A stretch of 34,218 nt of DNA from CAYYFX01 sp964471155 (GCA_964471155.1 CAYYFX010000039.1:1-34218); one strand, 5' to 3'; counted from the first letter of the stretch, positions 15,226 to 23,511 are shown. Notes: generated by a model not told the origin, from the letters alone. Numbers and translations: made by a program.

Positions 15226-16056
15226 CGGGTGCGGCGCCAGGCCCTCCGGCGCGTTCGAGGTGGCCGCGCGCGCGTACCACAACGCCGCCCCCGGGCCCTG
15301 GCGGGCGTCGAGGCCGGCGAAGATGCGGAACCCCTGTCCGTAGACGTCGGTGCGGCGCTCGATCACCTCGCGCTCGCCCTCGCAGCCGTCGCGCCCCTCG
15401 AGCAGGCGCCAGCTCACCCACTCCGCGAAGCCCTCGCGCAGCCGCGGCCCCTGCGCCTCGGGACAACGCGCCCCCTGCCACGCGTGTCCGATCTCGTGGG
15501 CGAGGACCGCGGTCAGGCGGGCCCGGGGCAGCGGCACGAGCACGTGGATCGCGTCGCGCCCCCCCTCGCGGAGGTAGATGCCGCTCAGGCCCTCGGGGGC
15601 GGGCGTCTCGGGGCGATCGCGCAGCGCGCGCTCGGAGTCCAGGACCAGCGGCGGCCAGGTGTCGAGCGCCAGCCCGAGCCGGTCCGCGGCATCCGCGCAC
15701 AGGGACGCGTACAGCGCCTCGATCACGGCCGGATCGTGCACGAGCGTCGCCGCGCAGTCGGGGCAGAACGCACGGCCATCGCTCAGGCGCATGGAGCGGA
15801 CCGGCGCGCCGCAGGCCGAGCACGGGACGGAGCCCGAATGGCAGTCGTCGCAGTAGTAGCCGGGCCGCCCCGCCACGGACCACGCCACCTCGCCGAGGGC
15901 GCGGCCGCAGGCGACGCACGGCGCGTCGGCGTCGACGACGATCGGTTCGTCGCCGGCGGCGGGATCCCGCACGGGCAGTTGCGCGGACGCGGGCGGCGCC
16001 GCGGCCGCGACGAGCCACGCGGCGAGCCACGCGGCGAGCCACGCGACCCGCCCCAC
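15223..16056 (-). CDS. Exported DA1-like zinc-ribbon metallopeptidase
   Basis: This 277-residue protein has a signal peptide rich in Trp-Leu-Ala repeats, then paired zinc-binding Cys/His motifs resembling a LIM-like double zinc ribbon (CVACGRAL, YYCDDCH, CSACGAPV, FCPDCAA; about residues 40-105). The C-terminal half has HEIGHAWQ (about 185) followed by REGFAEWVSWRLLE, matching the HExxHAW-(x)n-(E)EGxxxxxxxxWL layout of the DA1-like peptidase domain, best known from the plant ubiquitin-activated peptidase DA1. A bacterial secreted version would act on unknown extracytoplasmic substrates. The start is uncertain: GTG at 16056 directly precedes the signal peptide but has only a weak ribosome-binding site, and it lies 29 bp after the stop of the small membrane protein gene. 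Confidence 0.78.
   Translation of the reverse strand: MGRVAWLAAWLAAWLVAAAAPPASAQLPVRDPAAGDEPIVVDADAPCVACGRALGEVAWSVAGRPGYYCDDCHSGSVPCSACGAPVRSMRLSDGRAFCPDCAATLVHDPAVIEALYASLCADAADRLGLALDTWPPLVLDSERALRDRPETPAPEGLSGIYLREGGRDAIHVLVPLPRARLTAVLAHEIGHAWQGARCPEAQGPRLREGFAEWVSWRLLEGRDGCEGEREVIERRTDVYGQGFRIFAGLDARQGPGAALWYARAATSNAPEGLAPHP
16012..16047. repeat. Three tandem 12-bp repeats inside a signal-peptide coding sequence
   Basis: GAGCCACGCGGC occurs three times in a row (16012-16023, 16024-16035, and 16036-16047 with one change). On the minus strand it encodes WLAAWLAAWLVA in the hydrophobic core of the DA1-like protein signal peptide. Slippage here would lengthen or shorten the signal peptide by four residues without a frameshift. 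Confidence 0.75.
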
Positions 16057-16085
16057 GCGGCGAGGCCCGATCGCCGCGCGGCGGC

Positions 16086-16328
16086 TCAGTCGGCGGCGCG
16101 CTTCAGCTCGGCGATCTCCGCGCGCAGCGACTCGATCTCCCGCCGGAGCTCGCGATTCTGCACGTCGATGGATCCCTCGAGGAACACGAGCCCGCCCAGC
16201 GGCACGCCGACCAGGCACGCGAGGAACATCAGCGCGAGCGTGGGCGTGAGCAGGCCGGCCTGCACGAGGATGCGATGCAGCAGGAAGAGGGAGGCCAGGA
16301 AGACCGCGCTGCCGAGGATCGACTTCAA
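16086..16328 (-). CDS. Small two-TM membrane protein with C-terminal coiled coil
   Basis: This is an 80-residue hypothetical protein. Two hydrophobic helices (about residues 5-22 and 28-50) are followed by a short polar coiled coil, roughly NRELRREIESLRAEIAELKR, with Leu/Ile heptad spacing. It could be an oligomerising membrane scaffold; no family is recognised. I chose the TTG at 16328 because GGAGG lies exactly six bases before it; a TTG at 16391 would add 21 polar residues and has no ribosome-binding site. It is 29 bp upstream of the DA1-like gene and likely co-transcribed with it. Confidence 0.65.
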   Translation of the reverse strand: MKSILGSAVFLASLFLLHRILVQAGLLTPTLALMFLACLVGVPLGGLVFLEGSIDVQNRELRREIESLRAEIAELKRAAD

Positions 16329-16362
16329 GGAGGACCTCCGGCCGGGCTTGACCAGGGCGGCG

Positions 16363-16391
16363 ATCCTCCCCGATGCCCGGTCCCCGGTCAA
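16363..16391 (-). promoter_or_regulatory. Possible promoter for the small membrane protein and DA1-like gene
   Basis: On the minus strand TTGACC (16386-16391) is followed after 17 bases by GAGGAT (16363-16368), 35 bases before the TTG start. The -35 is good and the -10 weak. Confidence 0.35.
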
Positions 16392-16402
16392 GGCGCGCAG
16401 GC

Positions 16403-16424
16403 GCCGAGGTCACCGCGCCTCGGC
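16403..16424 (-). terminator. Hairpin around the stop codon of the 93-residue TM protein gene
   Basis: GCCGAGG (16403-16409) pairs perfectly with CCTCGGC (16418-16424); the eight-base loop contains the TGA stop (16410-16412). There is no T-tract. Its position between two minus-strand units fits a terminator. Confidence 0.4.
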
Positions 16425-16691
16425 CCGGGTCTCGGCTTCCCGTTCCGCGTTCCGGCGCGGGCGCGACGCCGTTCCGGCCGCGGTGAGGTTCACGACTTCC
16501 GTCCACTCGAGCCGCGCGCTCGTCCGCGACGCCGGCCCGGTGCGGGAGGGCACGGCCCCACCGGTCCGGGCCCCGGGGAGGGCCTCGCCGAAGAGGCCGC
16601 GCAGGGCGTGCCGGAGCCGGGAGCTCCCGGTCAGCCGGGCGAGGGCCGTCAGGGCCACGAGGACGATGAGGGCTCCCAGAAGGATCTGCAC
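16410..16691 (-). CDS. Small single-pass membrane protein of unknown function
   Basis: This 93-residue hypothetical protein has an N-terminal hydrophobic helix (MQILLGALIVLVALTALARL) and then a basic, Arg/Ala-rich, probably disordered cytoplasmic tail. No family is recognised. The start is GTG at 16691 with GGAG eight bases upstream. It lies 57 bp after recD2 on the same strand. The signal-anchor-like start and the ribosome-binding site support it, but its low-complexity tail means a chance frame cannot be excluded. Confidence 0.5.
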   Translation of the reverse strand: MQILLGALIVLVALTALARLTGSSRLRHALRGLFGEALPGARTGGAVPSRTGPASRTSARLEWTEVVNLTAAGTASRPRRNAEREAETRAEAR

Positions 16692-16748
16692 GGCCGATCT
16701 CCGCGGCGCGAGGGGTTGCCGGAAGGATCGGCACGGCGCGCGACGGGC

Positions 16749-18932
16749 TTAAGCCGCCGCGAGCTCCCCCTTGAGGCGTCCGACCAGCGTGGTCCGCCGG
16801 CCCCGCGCGCGTCCCGGGCGCAGCGCCAGCCCGAGGGCCCGCCGGCTGCCGACGAGGATCACGCCGCGCCGCGCCCGCGTGACGGCCGTGTAGAACAGCG
16901 GCCGGTCCAGCAGGATCGCGTGCTGCGTGGAGAGCGGCAGGACCACCCAGTCGTACTCGCTGCCCTGCGACTTGTGGATGGTGATGGCGTAGGCCAGCGC
17001 CACCTGGTCCCACTCCGCGGCGGGGATCTCGACGAGCGCGTCGAAGCGCACCGCGAGCCCCTGCGGGCGCGCGCTCTCCACGCGGCCGATCTCCCCGTTG
17101 AAGACGTTCCGGGCGTAGTCGTTGCGCAGCTGGATCACGCGATCGCCCGCCCGGAAGCGGCGACGCCCCAGGCGCACCTCCTCGCCGCGCGGGTTCAGAT
17201 CGTCCTGCAGCGCCTCGTTGAGCGCGTCCGCGCCCGCGTCCCCCTTGTACATCGGGACGAGCACCTGCACGTCGCGCACCGGGTCCACGCCCTCGGCCGC
17301 GGGCAGCCCCTCGCGCACGATCCGGCGCACCTCCTCCGCCACGTCCGGCGCCGCCTCCCGCTCCACGAACACGAAGTCCCCGTGCCCGAGCTCCACCCAC
17401 TCCGGCGGCTCGCCCGAGAGGATGCGGTGCGCGTTGCGCACGACGCCGCTGCGCTCGCCCGCGCGGAAGATGCGCCCGAGCCGCGCGGTGGGAACGAGCC
17501 GGCTGCGCAGCAGGTCCCGCAGCACCTCCCCCGGACCCACCGAGGGAAGCTGGTCCGCGTCCCCCACCAGGAGGAGCCGCGCGCCCGGCGGAACGGCCCG
17601 CACGAGGCTGGAGAACAGGCGCAGGTCCACCATCGACGACTCGTCCACGAGCACCGCGTCCGCCTCGAGCGGGTGCGCCTCGTCCCGGCCGAACTCGCCG
17701 GTGGAGGGATCGAAGCCGAGCAGCCGGTGCAGCGTGGAGGCCTCGCGCCCCGTGGCCTCGGCCAGCCGCCGCGCCGCGCGGCCGGTCGGCGCCGCCAGCA
17801 GGAGCCGCAGCCGGTGCCGCTCGAACAGGTCGAGCAGGAAGCGCGTGAGCGTCGTCTTCCCCGTGCCGGGGCCTCCGGTGATCACCACCACGTGCTTCTC
17901 GTGCGCGAGGCGCACCGCCGCCACCTGGTCGTCCGAGAGGGCCAGCCCGCGCTGCCGCTCCAGCAGCTCCAGATCCCGCCGGTCGAACGCGAGATCGTCC
18001 GCCGGCGCCTCCAGGAGCGCGCGCAGCCGTTCCGCCGCGTCCACCTCCGCGCGATGCAGGCCGCGCGTGTAGACGCGATCGTCCTCCCGCACGGCGCGCC
18101 CGTCCCCCGCGAGCTCCGCCACCGCGCGCTCCACCGGCAGCAGGTCCACGCCGAGCAGCTCCGCGGCGCGCGCGGCCAGCTCGTCCGCCGGGACGTAGAC
18201 GTCCCCGAGCTCCGAGGACTGGCGCAGGACGTGGAAGAGACCGGCGCCGATCCGCTCCGGGTCCTCGGCGGAGATGCCCAGGCTGCGGGCCAGCACGTCG
18301 GCGCGCACGAAGCCGATGCCCCAGACGTCGCGCGCCAGGCGGTAGGGATCCGCCTTGACCACGTCGAGCGCGGACTCGCCGTACTTCTCGTGCACGCGCG
18401 CCGCGTAGCGCGCGCCGAGCCCGTTCTCCTCCAGCAGGAGCGTGAGATCGCGCAGCCGCGCGTTCGCCCGCACGGCCTCCGCGAGCCCGAGCGCCTTCGC
18501 CAGCGACACGCCCGGGACCCGCGCCACCTCCTCCGGTCGCTTCTCCACCGTCTCGAGCGTGGCCTTCCCGAACGCCTCCACGATCCGCTCGGCGAGCTTC
18601 GGCCCGATCCCGGCGGCGAGCCCCGAGCCGAGGTACCGCGCGATGGCCTCCTCCGTGTGCGGCTCCTTGCGCTCCAGCGCGGCCACCTCCAGCTGGCGGC
18701 CGAACTTCGGATGGTCCACCCAGCGCCCCCGCGCGCGGATGCGCTCGCCGACCGCGAGCGGCGGCATCCGGCCGACGACCGCCAGGGTGCGCTCGTCCCC
18801 CTCCGGGGAGACGCGCAGCACGGTGTAGCCCGTGGCCTCGCTGCGGAAGGTGATGCGCGACACGGTGCCCACGAGCTCCTCCTCGCCGGAGGCGCCCGGA
18901 AACAGCGGGAACTGTTCCGTTCGGTCGGACAC
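16749..18932 (-). CDS. recD2: RecD2-type 5'-3' DNA helicase
   Basis: This 727-residue superfamily 1B helicase occurs without RecB or RecC neighbours and so belongs to the RecD2/TraA-like group used in DNA repair. It has an N-terminal OB-like region (VGTVSRITFRSEATGYTVLRV), helix-hairpin-helix segments (GLAAGIGPKLAERIVEAFG, VARVPGVSLAKA), Walker A GGPGTGKTT, Walker B VLVDESSMVD, motif III GDADQLPSVGPG and the C-terminal YAITIHKSQGSEYD and FYTAVTRARRG motifs, all intact. The start is GTG at 18932, with GGGGAG six bases upstream; an ATG at 18995 would add basic sequence without a ribosome-binding site. A promoter candidate lies at 18958-18986. Confidence 0.95.
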   Translation of the reverse strand: MSDRTEQFPLFPGASGEEELVGTVSRITFRSEATGYTVLRVSPEGDERTLAVVGRMPPLAVGERIRARGRWVDHPKFGRQLEVAALERKEPHTEEAIARYLGSGLAAGIGPKLAERIVEAFGKATLETVEKRPEEVARVPGVSLAKALGLAEAVRANARLRDLTLLLEENGLGARYAARVHEKYGESALDVVKADPYRLARDVWGIGFVRADVLARSLGISAEDPERIGAGLFHVLRQSSELGDVYVPADELAARAAELLGVDLLPVERAVAELAGDGRAVREDDRVYTRGLHRAEVDAAERLRALLEAPADDLAFDRRDLELLERQRGLALSDDQVAAVRLAHEKHVVVITGGPGTGKTTLTRFLLDLFERHRLRLLLAAPTGRAARRLAEATGREASTLHRLLGFDPSTGEFGRDEAHPLEADAVLVDESSMVDLRLFSSLVRAVPPGARLLLVGDADQLPSVGPGEVLRDLLRSRLVPTARLGRIFRAGERSGVVRNAHRILSGEPPEWVELGHGDFVFVEREAAPDVAEEVRRIVREGLPAAEGVDPVRDVQVLVPMYKGDAGADALNEALQDDLNPRGEEVRLGRRRFRAGDRVIQLRNDYARNVFNGEIGRVESARPQGLAVRFDALVEIPAAEWDQVALAYAITIHKSQGSEYDWVVLPLSTQHAILLDRPLFYTAVTRARRGVILVGSRRALGLALRPGRARGRRTTLVGRLKGELAAA

Positions 18933-18957
18933 GCGGGACTCCCCGGGAAGGTCCCCG

Positions 18958-18986
18958 TGGGTACCACGGCGCCGCATCCGGGACAA
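18958..18986 (-). promoter_or_regulatory. Possible recD2 promoter
   Basis: On the minus strand TTGTCC (18981-18986), 17 bases, then TACCCA (18958-18963), 25 bases before the chosen GTG. The -10 resembles the TACCCT used before the CBS gene. Both boxes are imperfect. Confidence 0.35.
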
Positions 18987-19001
18987 GCGGGGCAACGACG
19001 A

Positions 19002-19030
19002 GGCCCCCGCCGCTTCCCGCGACGGGGGCC
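19002..19030 (-). terminator. Probable terminator of the sigma factor gene
   Basis: GGCCCCCG (19002-19009) and CGGGGGCC (19023-19030) form a perfect eight-bp stem with a 13-base loop, 30 bases beyond the sigma gene stop. The trailing sequence in mRNA sense (TCGTCGTTG) is only mildly T-rich. Confidence 0.5.
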
Positions 19031-19059
19031 CGGGAGCGCCTTCCGGGGATGCCGGGGCG

Positions 19060-20034
19060 CTACGCCTCGTCCGTCCCTCGCGCGAGCCGGCGGAGCTTCA
19101 GCAGGCAGCGCTTCTCGATCTGCCGGACGCGCTCCCGCGTCACCCCGATCTTCTTCCCGGTCTCCTCCAGGGACAGCGGCTCCTGCCCGTCCAGCCCGAA
19201 CCGGAAGTTCAGGATGCGCCGCTCCCGGTCGTCCAGGATCTCCAGGAGCGCCCCCATGCGCCGGCGGTTGAGCGTCTCGCCCGCGTGCTCCAGCGGGGAC
19301 TCCTGCCGTCCGTCCGGCAGGAGGTCGTACAGCGTGGCCTGGGCCTCCTCGCCGACGGGCGAGTCCATCGACAGGGTGCCCCGCGTGAGCCGCGCGAGAT
19401 CGTTCACCTTCTCCACCGGAAGCTCCATCGCCTTCGCCACGTCGTCCACGGAGTGGCGCCCCTCCGTGGCCTGCGCGAGCTTCCGCTCCACCTGCAGGTA
19501 CCGGCGGAGGCTGGCGATGACGTTCGCCGGGATGCGCACCGTGCGGCTGTGGTTCGCGAGGGCGCGCGTGATCGATTGCCGGATCCACTTCGACGCGTAG
19601 GTGGAGAAGCGGAACCCGAGCTCGGGGTCGAAGTACTCCGCGGCCTTGATGAGACCCAGGTTGCCCTCGCCGATCAGGTCGCTGAAGGAGAGCCCCATCC
19701 CCTGGTAGCGGCGCGCGATGGACACGACGAGCCGGAGATTCGCCGCCACGAGCCGGTCGTGCGCCCGGCGGTCGCCCTGCCGCGCGGCGCGCGACAACTC
19801 GACTTCCTGCTCCCGCTTGAGCAGCTTGGTCCGGCTGATGGCCGCCAGGTAGCAGCCCAGGCTGTCCCGGGTCCGCGCCCTCGCCGCCCCGGACGCACGG
19901 TCCGCCCGCCCCCCCGCGACTCCGGCGCGCTCGTCCGTACGCTCGTCGAGAGTGTCCTCGCCGCTGTCGAGCATGTCCAAACCTCCGAGAACCACGTGAC
20001 CGTAGTCGAGGTCTTCCGAAGCCCAGAGGTCCAT
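19060..20034 (-). CDS. RNA polymerase sigma factor, RpoD/RpoS (sigma-70 group 1/2) family
   Basis: This 324-residue sigma factor has an acidic, Gly/Arg-rich N-terminus of about 55 residues instead of region 1.1. Then come region 1.2 (SLGCYLAAISRTKLLKREQEVEL), region 2 (DRLVAANLRLVVSIARRY, FSDLIGEGNLGLIKA, FRFSTYASKWIRQSITRA), region 3 (RTVRIPANV, SLDxP-like SMDSPVGEEAQ) and region 4 with the HTH (LSLEETGKKIGVTRERVRQIEKRCLLKLR). The missing region 1.1 and modest length suggest an alternative (group 2) sigma, but a short primary sigma is possible. The ATG at 20034 has GGGAGG five bases upstream. It is preceded by the longest intergenic region in the window, so its expression may be tightly controlled. 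Confidence 0.93.
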   Translation of the reverse strand: MDLWASEDLDYGHVVLGGLDMLDSGEDTLDERTDERAGVAGGRADRASGAARARTRDSLGCYLAAISRTKLLKREQEVELSRAARQGDRRAHDRLVAANLRLVVSIARRYQGMGLSFSDLIGEGNLGLIKAAEYFDPELGFRFSTYASKWIRQSITRALANHSRTVRIPANVIASLRRYLQVERKLAQATEGRHSVDDVAKAMELPVEKVNDLARLTRGTLSMDSPVGEEAQATLYDLLPDGRQESPLEHAGETLNRRRMGALLEILDDRERRILNFRFGLDGQEPLSLEETGKKIGVTRERVRQIEKRCLLKLRRLARGTDEA

Positions 20035-20411
20035 GGCGGCCTCCCTTCGCCCAGCTCGCGACCGGGGTGAAGGCGGGGAAACGGGCCGGCACTTCGGTTC
20101 GGCAAACCCCACGATGGATTGCCGTCCGTTGCGGTCCTTTCGCACCGTTCGTGCCAGGAAGCGGCCGCCGGCCGGCGGCGCCGGCGAGGGACGTAACATG
20201 TTGCCGTGTAAAGACATCGTGCGGAGGGCCGGCGGCGGTCCGGCGCGGCGCGCGATCGCGGGCCGGGGCGGGAAGTGTGAACCTCGGTTACATGCTGCCG
20301 GAGGACGCGCGAACCCCTTGGGGCGGCGTCACTTCCGGGGTGCGTACGGGATTCACAGCGAATCGGCGAACCGCGCACGCGGTGCGCACTCGCGCGGGAG
20401 AGAGCGACCCG
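20035..20411. other. 377-bp intergenic region between the sigma gene and the TPR regulator gene
   Basis: No convincing gene is seen on either strand. It should hold the sigma gene promoter (minus). Visible elements are a TTTACA box in mRNA sense near 20207-20212 without a clear -10 partner, GTAACATGTTGC (20193-20204, one mismatch from a perfect palindrome), TGTGAACCTCGGTTACA (20276-20292, a GTGAAC-containing imperfect dyad), a 16-bp perfect GC palindrome (20164-20179), and a six-bp stem with a three-base loop (20373-20387) that may terminate the TPR regulator transcript. Confidence 0.6.
20373..20387 (-). terminator. Small hairpin downstream of the TPR regulator gene
   Basis: GCGCAC (20373-20378) pairs perfectly with GTGCGC (20382-20387) around a three-base loop, 24 bases past the gene's stop. 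No T-tract follows. Confidence 0.35.
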
Positions 20412-20434
20412 CTAGAGGTCGATCGAGTAGCGGG
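20408..20434 (-). terminator. Hairpin that includes the stop codon of the TPR regulator gene
   Basis: CCCGCTA (20408-20414) pairs perfectly with TAGCGGG (20428-20434); the TAG stop (20412-20414) is part of the stem. Loop of 13 bases, itself containing TCGATCGA. Confidence 0.35.
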
Positions 20435-23400
20435 CGATCTTGTTCAGGAGGCCCCGGCGGCTGAGGCCCAGGAGCTTCGCCGCATGCGACCGGTTCCCGG
20501 CGGTCTTCCGGAGCGCCTGCACCACCAACTCCTTCTCGATGCCCTCCACCCGGTCCTGCAGGGACTCGTTCCCGGAGAGCGCCGCCACGGCGCGCGGCGC
20601 GGCACCTTGCAGCTCCGGGGACAGCGAGTCCGGACCCATCTCACCCGACTCGGCGGCCATGGCCACGGCGCGCTCCACCTCGTGCCGGAGGTCGCGCACG
20701 TTGCCGGGCCAGGGATACGCGACGAGCCGGGCCATCGCCTCCGGAGTGAATCCCTCGACCGCCTTGCCGGCGGACGCGCGGAACTCGGTCAGGAAGTGCT
20801 CCACGAGCAGCGGGATGTCCTCGGGCCGCTCGCGCAGGGGCGGCAGCTCGATCCGGATGACCCGGAGCCGGTAGTACAGATCCGGCAGGAAGCGGCCCGC
20901 ATCCACGAGCGTCTTCAGCGGCTGGTTCGTGGCGCACACGATCCGCACGTCGATGCGCCGCACCTGCGTGGAACCCACGGGCTTGATCTCGCCGAGGTCC
21001 ACGACGCGGAGCAGCCGCTCCTGGAAGTCCCGGCTGGTCTTGTCGATCTCGTCCAGCAGGATGGTCCCGCCGTTCGCGCGCTCGAACAGCCCGATCTTGT
21101 CCCGGGAGGCGTCCGTGAACGAGCCCTTCAGGTGTCCGAACAGCTCGCTCTCGAGCACGTCGCGCGAGAGGGCCGCGCAGTTCACCGCGACGAACGGGCG
21201 CTCCCTCCGCGAGGAGCCGTCGTGCAGGGCCCGGGCGAACAGCTCCTTGCCCGTCCCCGTCTCCCCCTCCAGCAGGACCGTGGCGCGGGACTCGGAGACG
21301 CGGTCCACGAGGTCCAGGATCTCCAGCATCCGCCGGCTCTGCGTGACGATGCCGTCGAAGCCGGACCGGTTGTCCAGGCGACGACGCAGCTCCCGGTTCT
21401 CGTGGCGCACGGCCTCGAGCCGCATCCGCTGCACCGCGGTCGTGGCCGTGGCGGCGAACGCCACCAGGAAGTCCAGCGCGGGCTGGCGGAAGTAGCCGGC
21501 GTCCGCGCGGAGGTCCACGTACAGCCCGCCGAGCAGCTCGTGCTCCGAGAACAGCGGCATGAAGACGATGGAGCCCAGCCGCTCCAGGCGGTCGAGATCC
21601 GATCCGCGGAAGCGCGGGTCGCGCGCGGGGCGCGTGGACACGATGGGTTTCGGCGTGAACCCCCCGTCCCCGCGCAGGGCCCCCACGATCGACAGGACCT
21701 CCGCGCGGTCACCCGCGGCCAGCAGGCTCTCCGCCGCCGGCGCCAGACGCCCCGTACCCGGATCCCCGAGGAGGAGCACGACGCGGTCGGCGTTCATCCG
21801 CTCCTCGATCGCCTGTTCGATGGCGCGCACGCGCGCGGCGCGATCCTTCGCCGCGTGCACGCGGGCCGCGGCCTCGTTCAGGGCGGCGAGATCGTTCCGC
21901 TCGGAGAGGGCCGTCTCCTCCAGCAACCGGTCGATGTCCCGGTGCACGGCCAGGAGCTGCTCCTGGTCCTCGTCGCTGCCCACCCGCTCCAGCAGCTCCA
22001 TGGCGGCCTGGAGGTGGTGCCGCGCCTCGCCCGTGGGATGGTCGCAGACCATCTCCAGCTTCGCGAGCAGGAGGTAGGCGTGCCCCGCCTCGTAGTCCGC
22101 GCCGATGCGCTCGAACGTGCGGCGCGATTCCTCGACGTGCCGGGCCGCGCCGTCCAGGTCCACGATGTTCTCGATGCAGAACTCCGCGTACTCCAGCTGC
22201 GTCACCGCCGCCTCGAAGGGAACCCCGCGCGCCTGCTGCAGCGCGAGCGCCTCCAGATACCCCTTCGACGCGCCGACGATATCCCCGTCGCGGGCGAGGA
22301 TGCGCGCGGCGACCCGCAGCAGCACGCCCCGCTCGTACGCCTCGTCCAGCGCCGCGGACAGCGCGAGCGCGCGGTCCAGCCACTCCCGCGCCTCCGCGAG
22401 GTGGCCGAGCCGGGACTCCAGGTCCGCCAGCCGGCGGAGCGCCTCGAGCACGAGATCCCCGCGGGGAGCCATCGCCTCGCCCTCGTGCAGGGCCTGCGTG
22501 TACAGGCGCCGGGCCTCCTCGTACGACTCGCTCGCGAACGCGAGATCCCCGCGGAACTCCTTCACGAGCACGCGCTCCCGCGCCTCGCCGAGCTCCTCGA
22601 TGATCCCGGCCGCGCGGTCGTACAGCGCCTGCGCCTCGGCCCAGTCCCGCTTGTAGCGGTGGTAGTTCCCGAGGTTCAGGCACACCATGCCCACGTTCCA
22701 CTGGCTGCCGATGCCCTCGAGCAGGCGCATGGCGCGCTCGATGTGCTCGCGGGCCGCCTCCCAGCGGCCGGACTTGAACTCCACGATCCCGAGGTTGTCC
22801 AGGCTCTGGCCGACGCGCAGCGTGTCCCCGAGCGCCTCGTGGTGCCCGACCGCCGCGCGGAGGTACTCCGCCGCGCGGTCGAACTGCCCGCGGTTCTTCG
22901 CCATGAGCCCGAGGTTGTTCAGGCACTGCGCCGTGCCGGCCTGGTCCTCGATGAGCCGGAACCCCGCGAGGGCGGCCTCGAACGACCGCGTCGCGGCGTC
23001 CCAGTCCCCGCGGCGCATGGCCAGGATGCCGAAGGTCTTCTGGGCGCGCGCCAGCTCGGCCGCGGCCGACCGGTCCAGGATGGCCTCGGTGACGCGCTGC
23101 ACGCAGCCCTCCGCCCGGTCGTAGTCGCCGAGCGAGAGCAGCGCGAACGCAAGCTCGTTCTCGATGCGGCAGCGCACGACCGCGGAGGCGTCCTTCGCGT
23201 GCGCGGCGGCGCGGCCCAGCAGCGCGACGGCGTCGGCGTAGTCCCCCGTCTGGGATTTGCAGACGGCCATCTTGAAGTAGACGTCGGCCAGGAGCTCCGG
23301 GGACTCCCGGGCCTTCTCCACGAGGAGCAGGATCTGCTCGTAGTACTCCATCGCGGAGCCGAACTCGCCCGCGCTGCGGCTGAACTCCGCGAGCTGTTCC

Positions 23401-23495
23401 AGCAGGGTCACATCCGCCGGCGACGTGCGGGCGCGCTCCCCCGGCGTGACGCCGCGACCGCGTCCGTCATTCGGCTTCTCGTGCGGCCCTCGCAT
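20412..23495 (-). CDS. TPR-GAF-AAA+-Fis transcriptional regulator (sigma-54 activator-like, altered GAFTGA loop)
   Basis: This 1027-residue cytoplasmic regulator begins with about 540 residues of tandem TPR-type helices (for example SAMEYYEQILLLVEKA, AQCLNNLGLMAKNRGQFDRAAEYL). A GAF-like domain follows at about 565-700, then an AAA+ domain with Walker A GETGTGKELFA (about 742), Walker B GGTILLDEID, sensor and arginine-finger motifs (RLLRVVDLGEIKPVGS, FLPDLYYRLRVIRIELPPLRERPEDI), and a C-terminal Fis-type HTH (KTAGNRSHAAKLLGLSRRGLLNKI). The loop that contacts sigma-54 reads GSFTDA instead of GAFTGA (about 791). Architecture is that of a bacterial enhancer-binding protein in which TPR and GAF domains replace the receiver. 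No rpoN is in the window. The start ATG has GGGAG upstream and a GTGAAC palindrome 17 bases before it. Confidence 0.92.
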   Translation of the reverse strand: MRGPHEKPNDGRGRGVTPGERARTSPADVTLLEQLAEFSRSAGEFGSAMEYYEQILLLVEKARESPELLADVYFKMAVCKSQTGDYADAVALLGRAAAHAKDASAVVRCRIENELAFALLSLGDYDRAEGCVQRVTEAILDRSAAAELARAQKTFGILAMRRGDWDAATRSFEAALAGFRLIEDQAGTAQCLNNLGLMAKNRGQFDRAAEYLRAAVGHHEALGDTLRVGQSLDNLGIVEFKSGRWEAAREHIERAMRLLEGIGSQWNVGMVCLNLGNYHRYKRDWAEAQALYDRAAGIIEELGEARERVLVKEFRGDLAFASESYEEARRLYTQALHEGEAMAPRGDLVLEALRRLADLESRLGHLAEAREWLDRALALSAALDEAYERGVLLRVAARILARDGDIVGASKGYLEALALQQARGVPFEAAVTQLEYAEFCIENIVDLDGAARHVEESRRTFERIGADYEAGHAYLLLAKLEMVCDHPTGEARHHLQAAMELLERVGSDEDQEQLLAVHRDIDRLLEETALSERNDLAALNEAAARVHAAKDRAARVRAIEQAIEERMNADRVVLLLGDPGTGRLAPAAESLLAAGDRAEVLSIVGALRGDGGFTPKPIVSTRPARDPRFRGSDLDRLERLGSIVFMPLFSEHELLGGLYVDLRADAGYFRQPALDFLVAFAATATTAVQRMRLEAVRHENRELRRRLDNRSGFDGIVTQSRRMLEILDLVDRVSESRATVLLEGETGTGKELFARALHDGSSRRERPFVAVNCAALSRDVLESELFGHLKGSFTDASRDKIGLFERANGGTILLDEIDKTSRDFQERLLRVVDLGEIKPVGSTQVRRIDVRIVCATNQPLKTLVDAGRFLPDLYYRLRVIRIELPPLRERPEDIPLLVEHFLTEFRASAGKAVEGFTPEAMARLVAYPWPGNVRDLRHEVERAVAMAAESGEMGPDSLSPELQGAAPRAVAALSGNESLQDRVEGIEKELVVQALRKTAGNRSHAAKLLGLSRRGLLNKIARYSIDL

Positions 23496-23511
23496 GCCCG
23501 CTCCCGCTTGT

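Noticed and set aside
20035..20411. Small RNA or tRNA in the longest intergenic gap
   Set aside because: No cloverleaf, TTCGANTC-like arm or convincing promoter-terminator pair could be found; only scattered palindromes.
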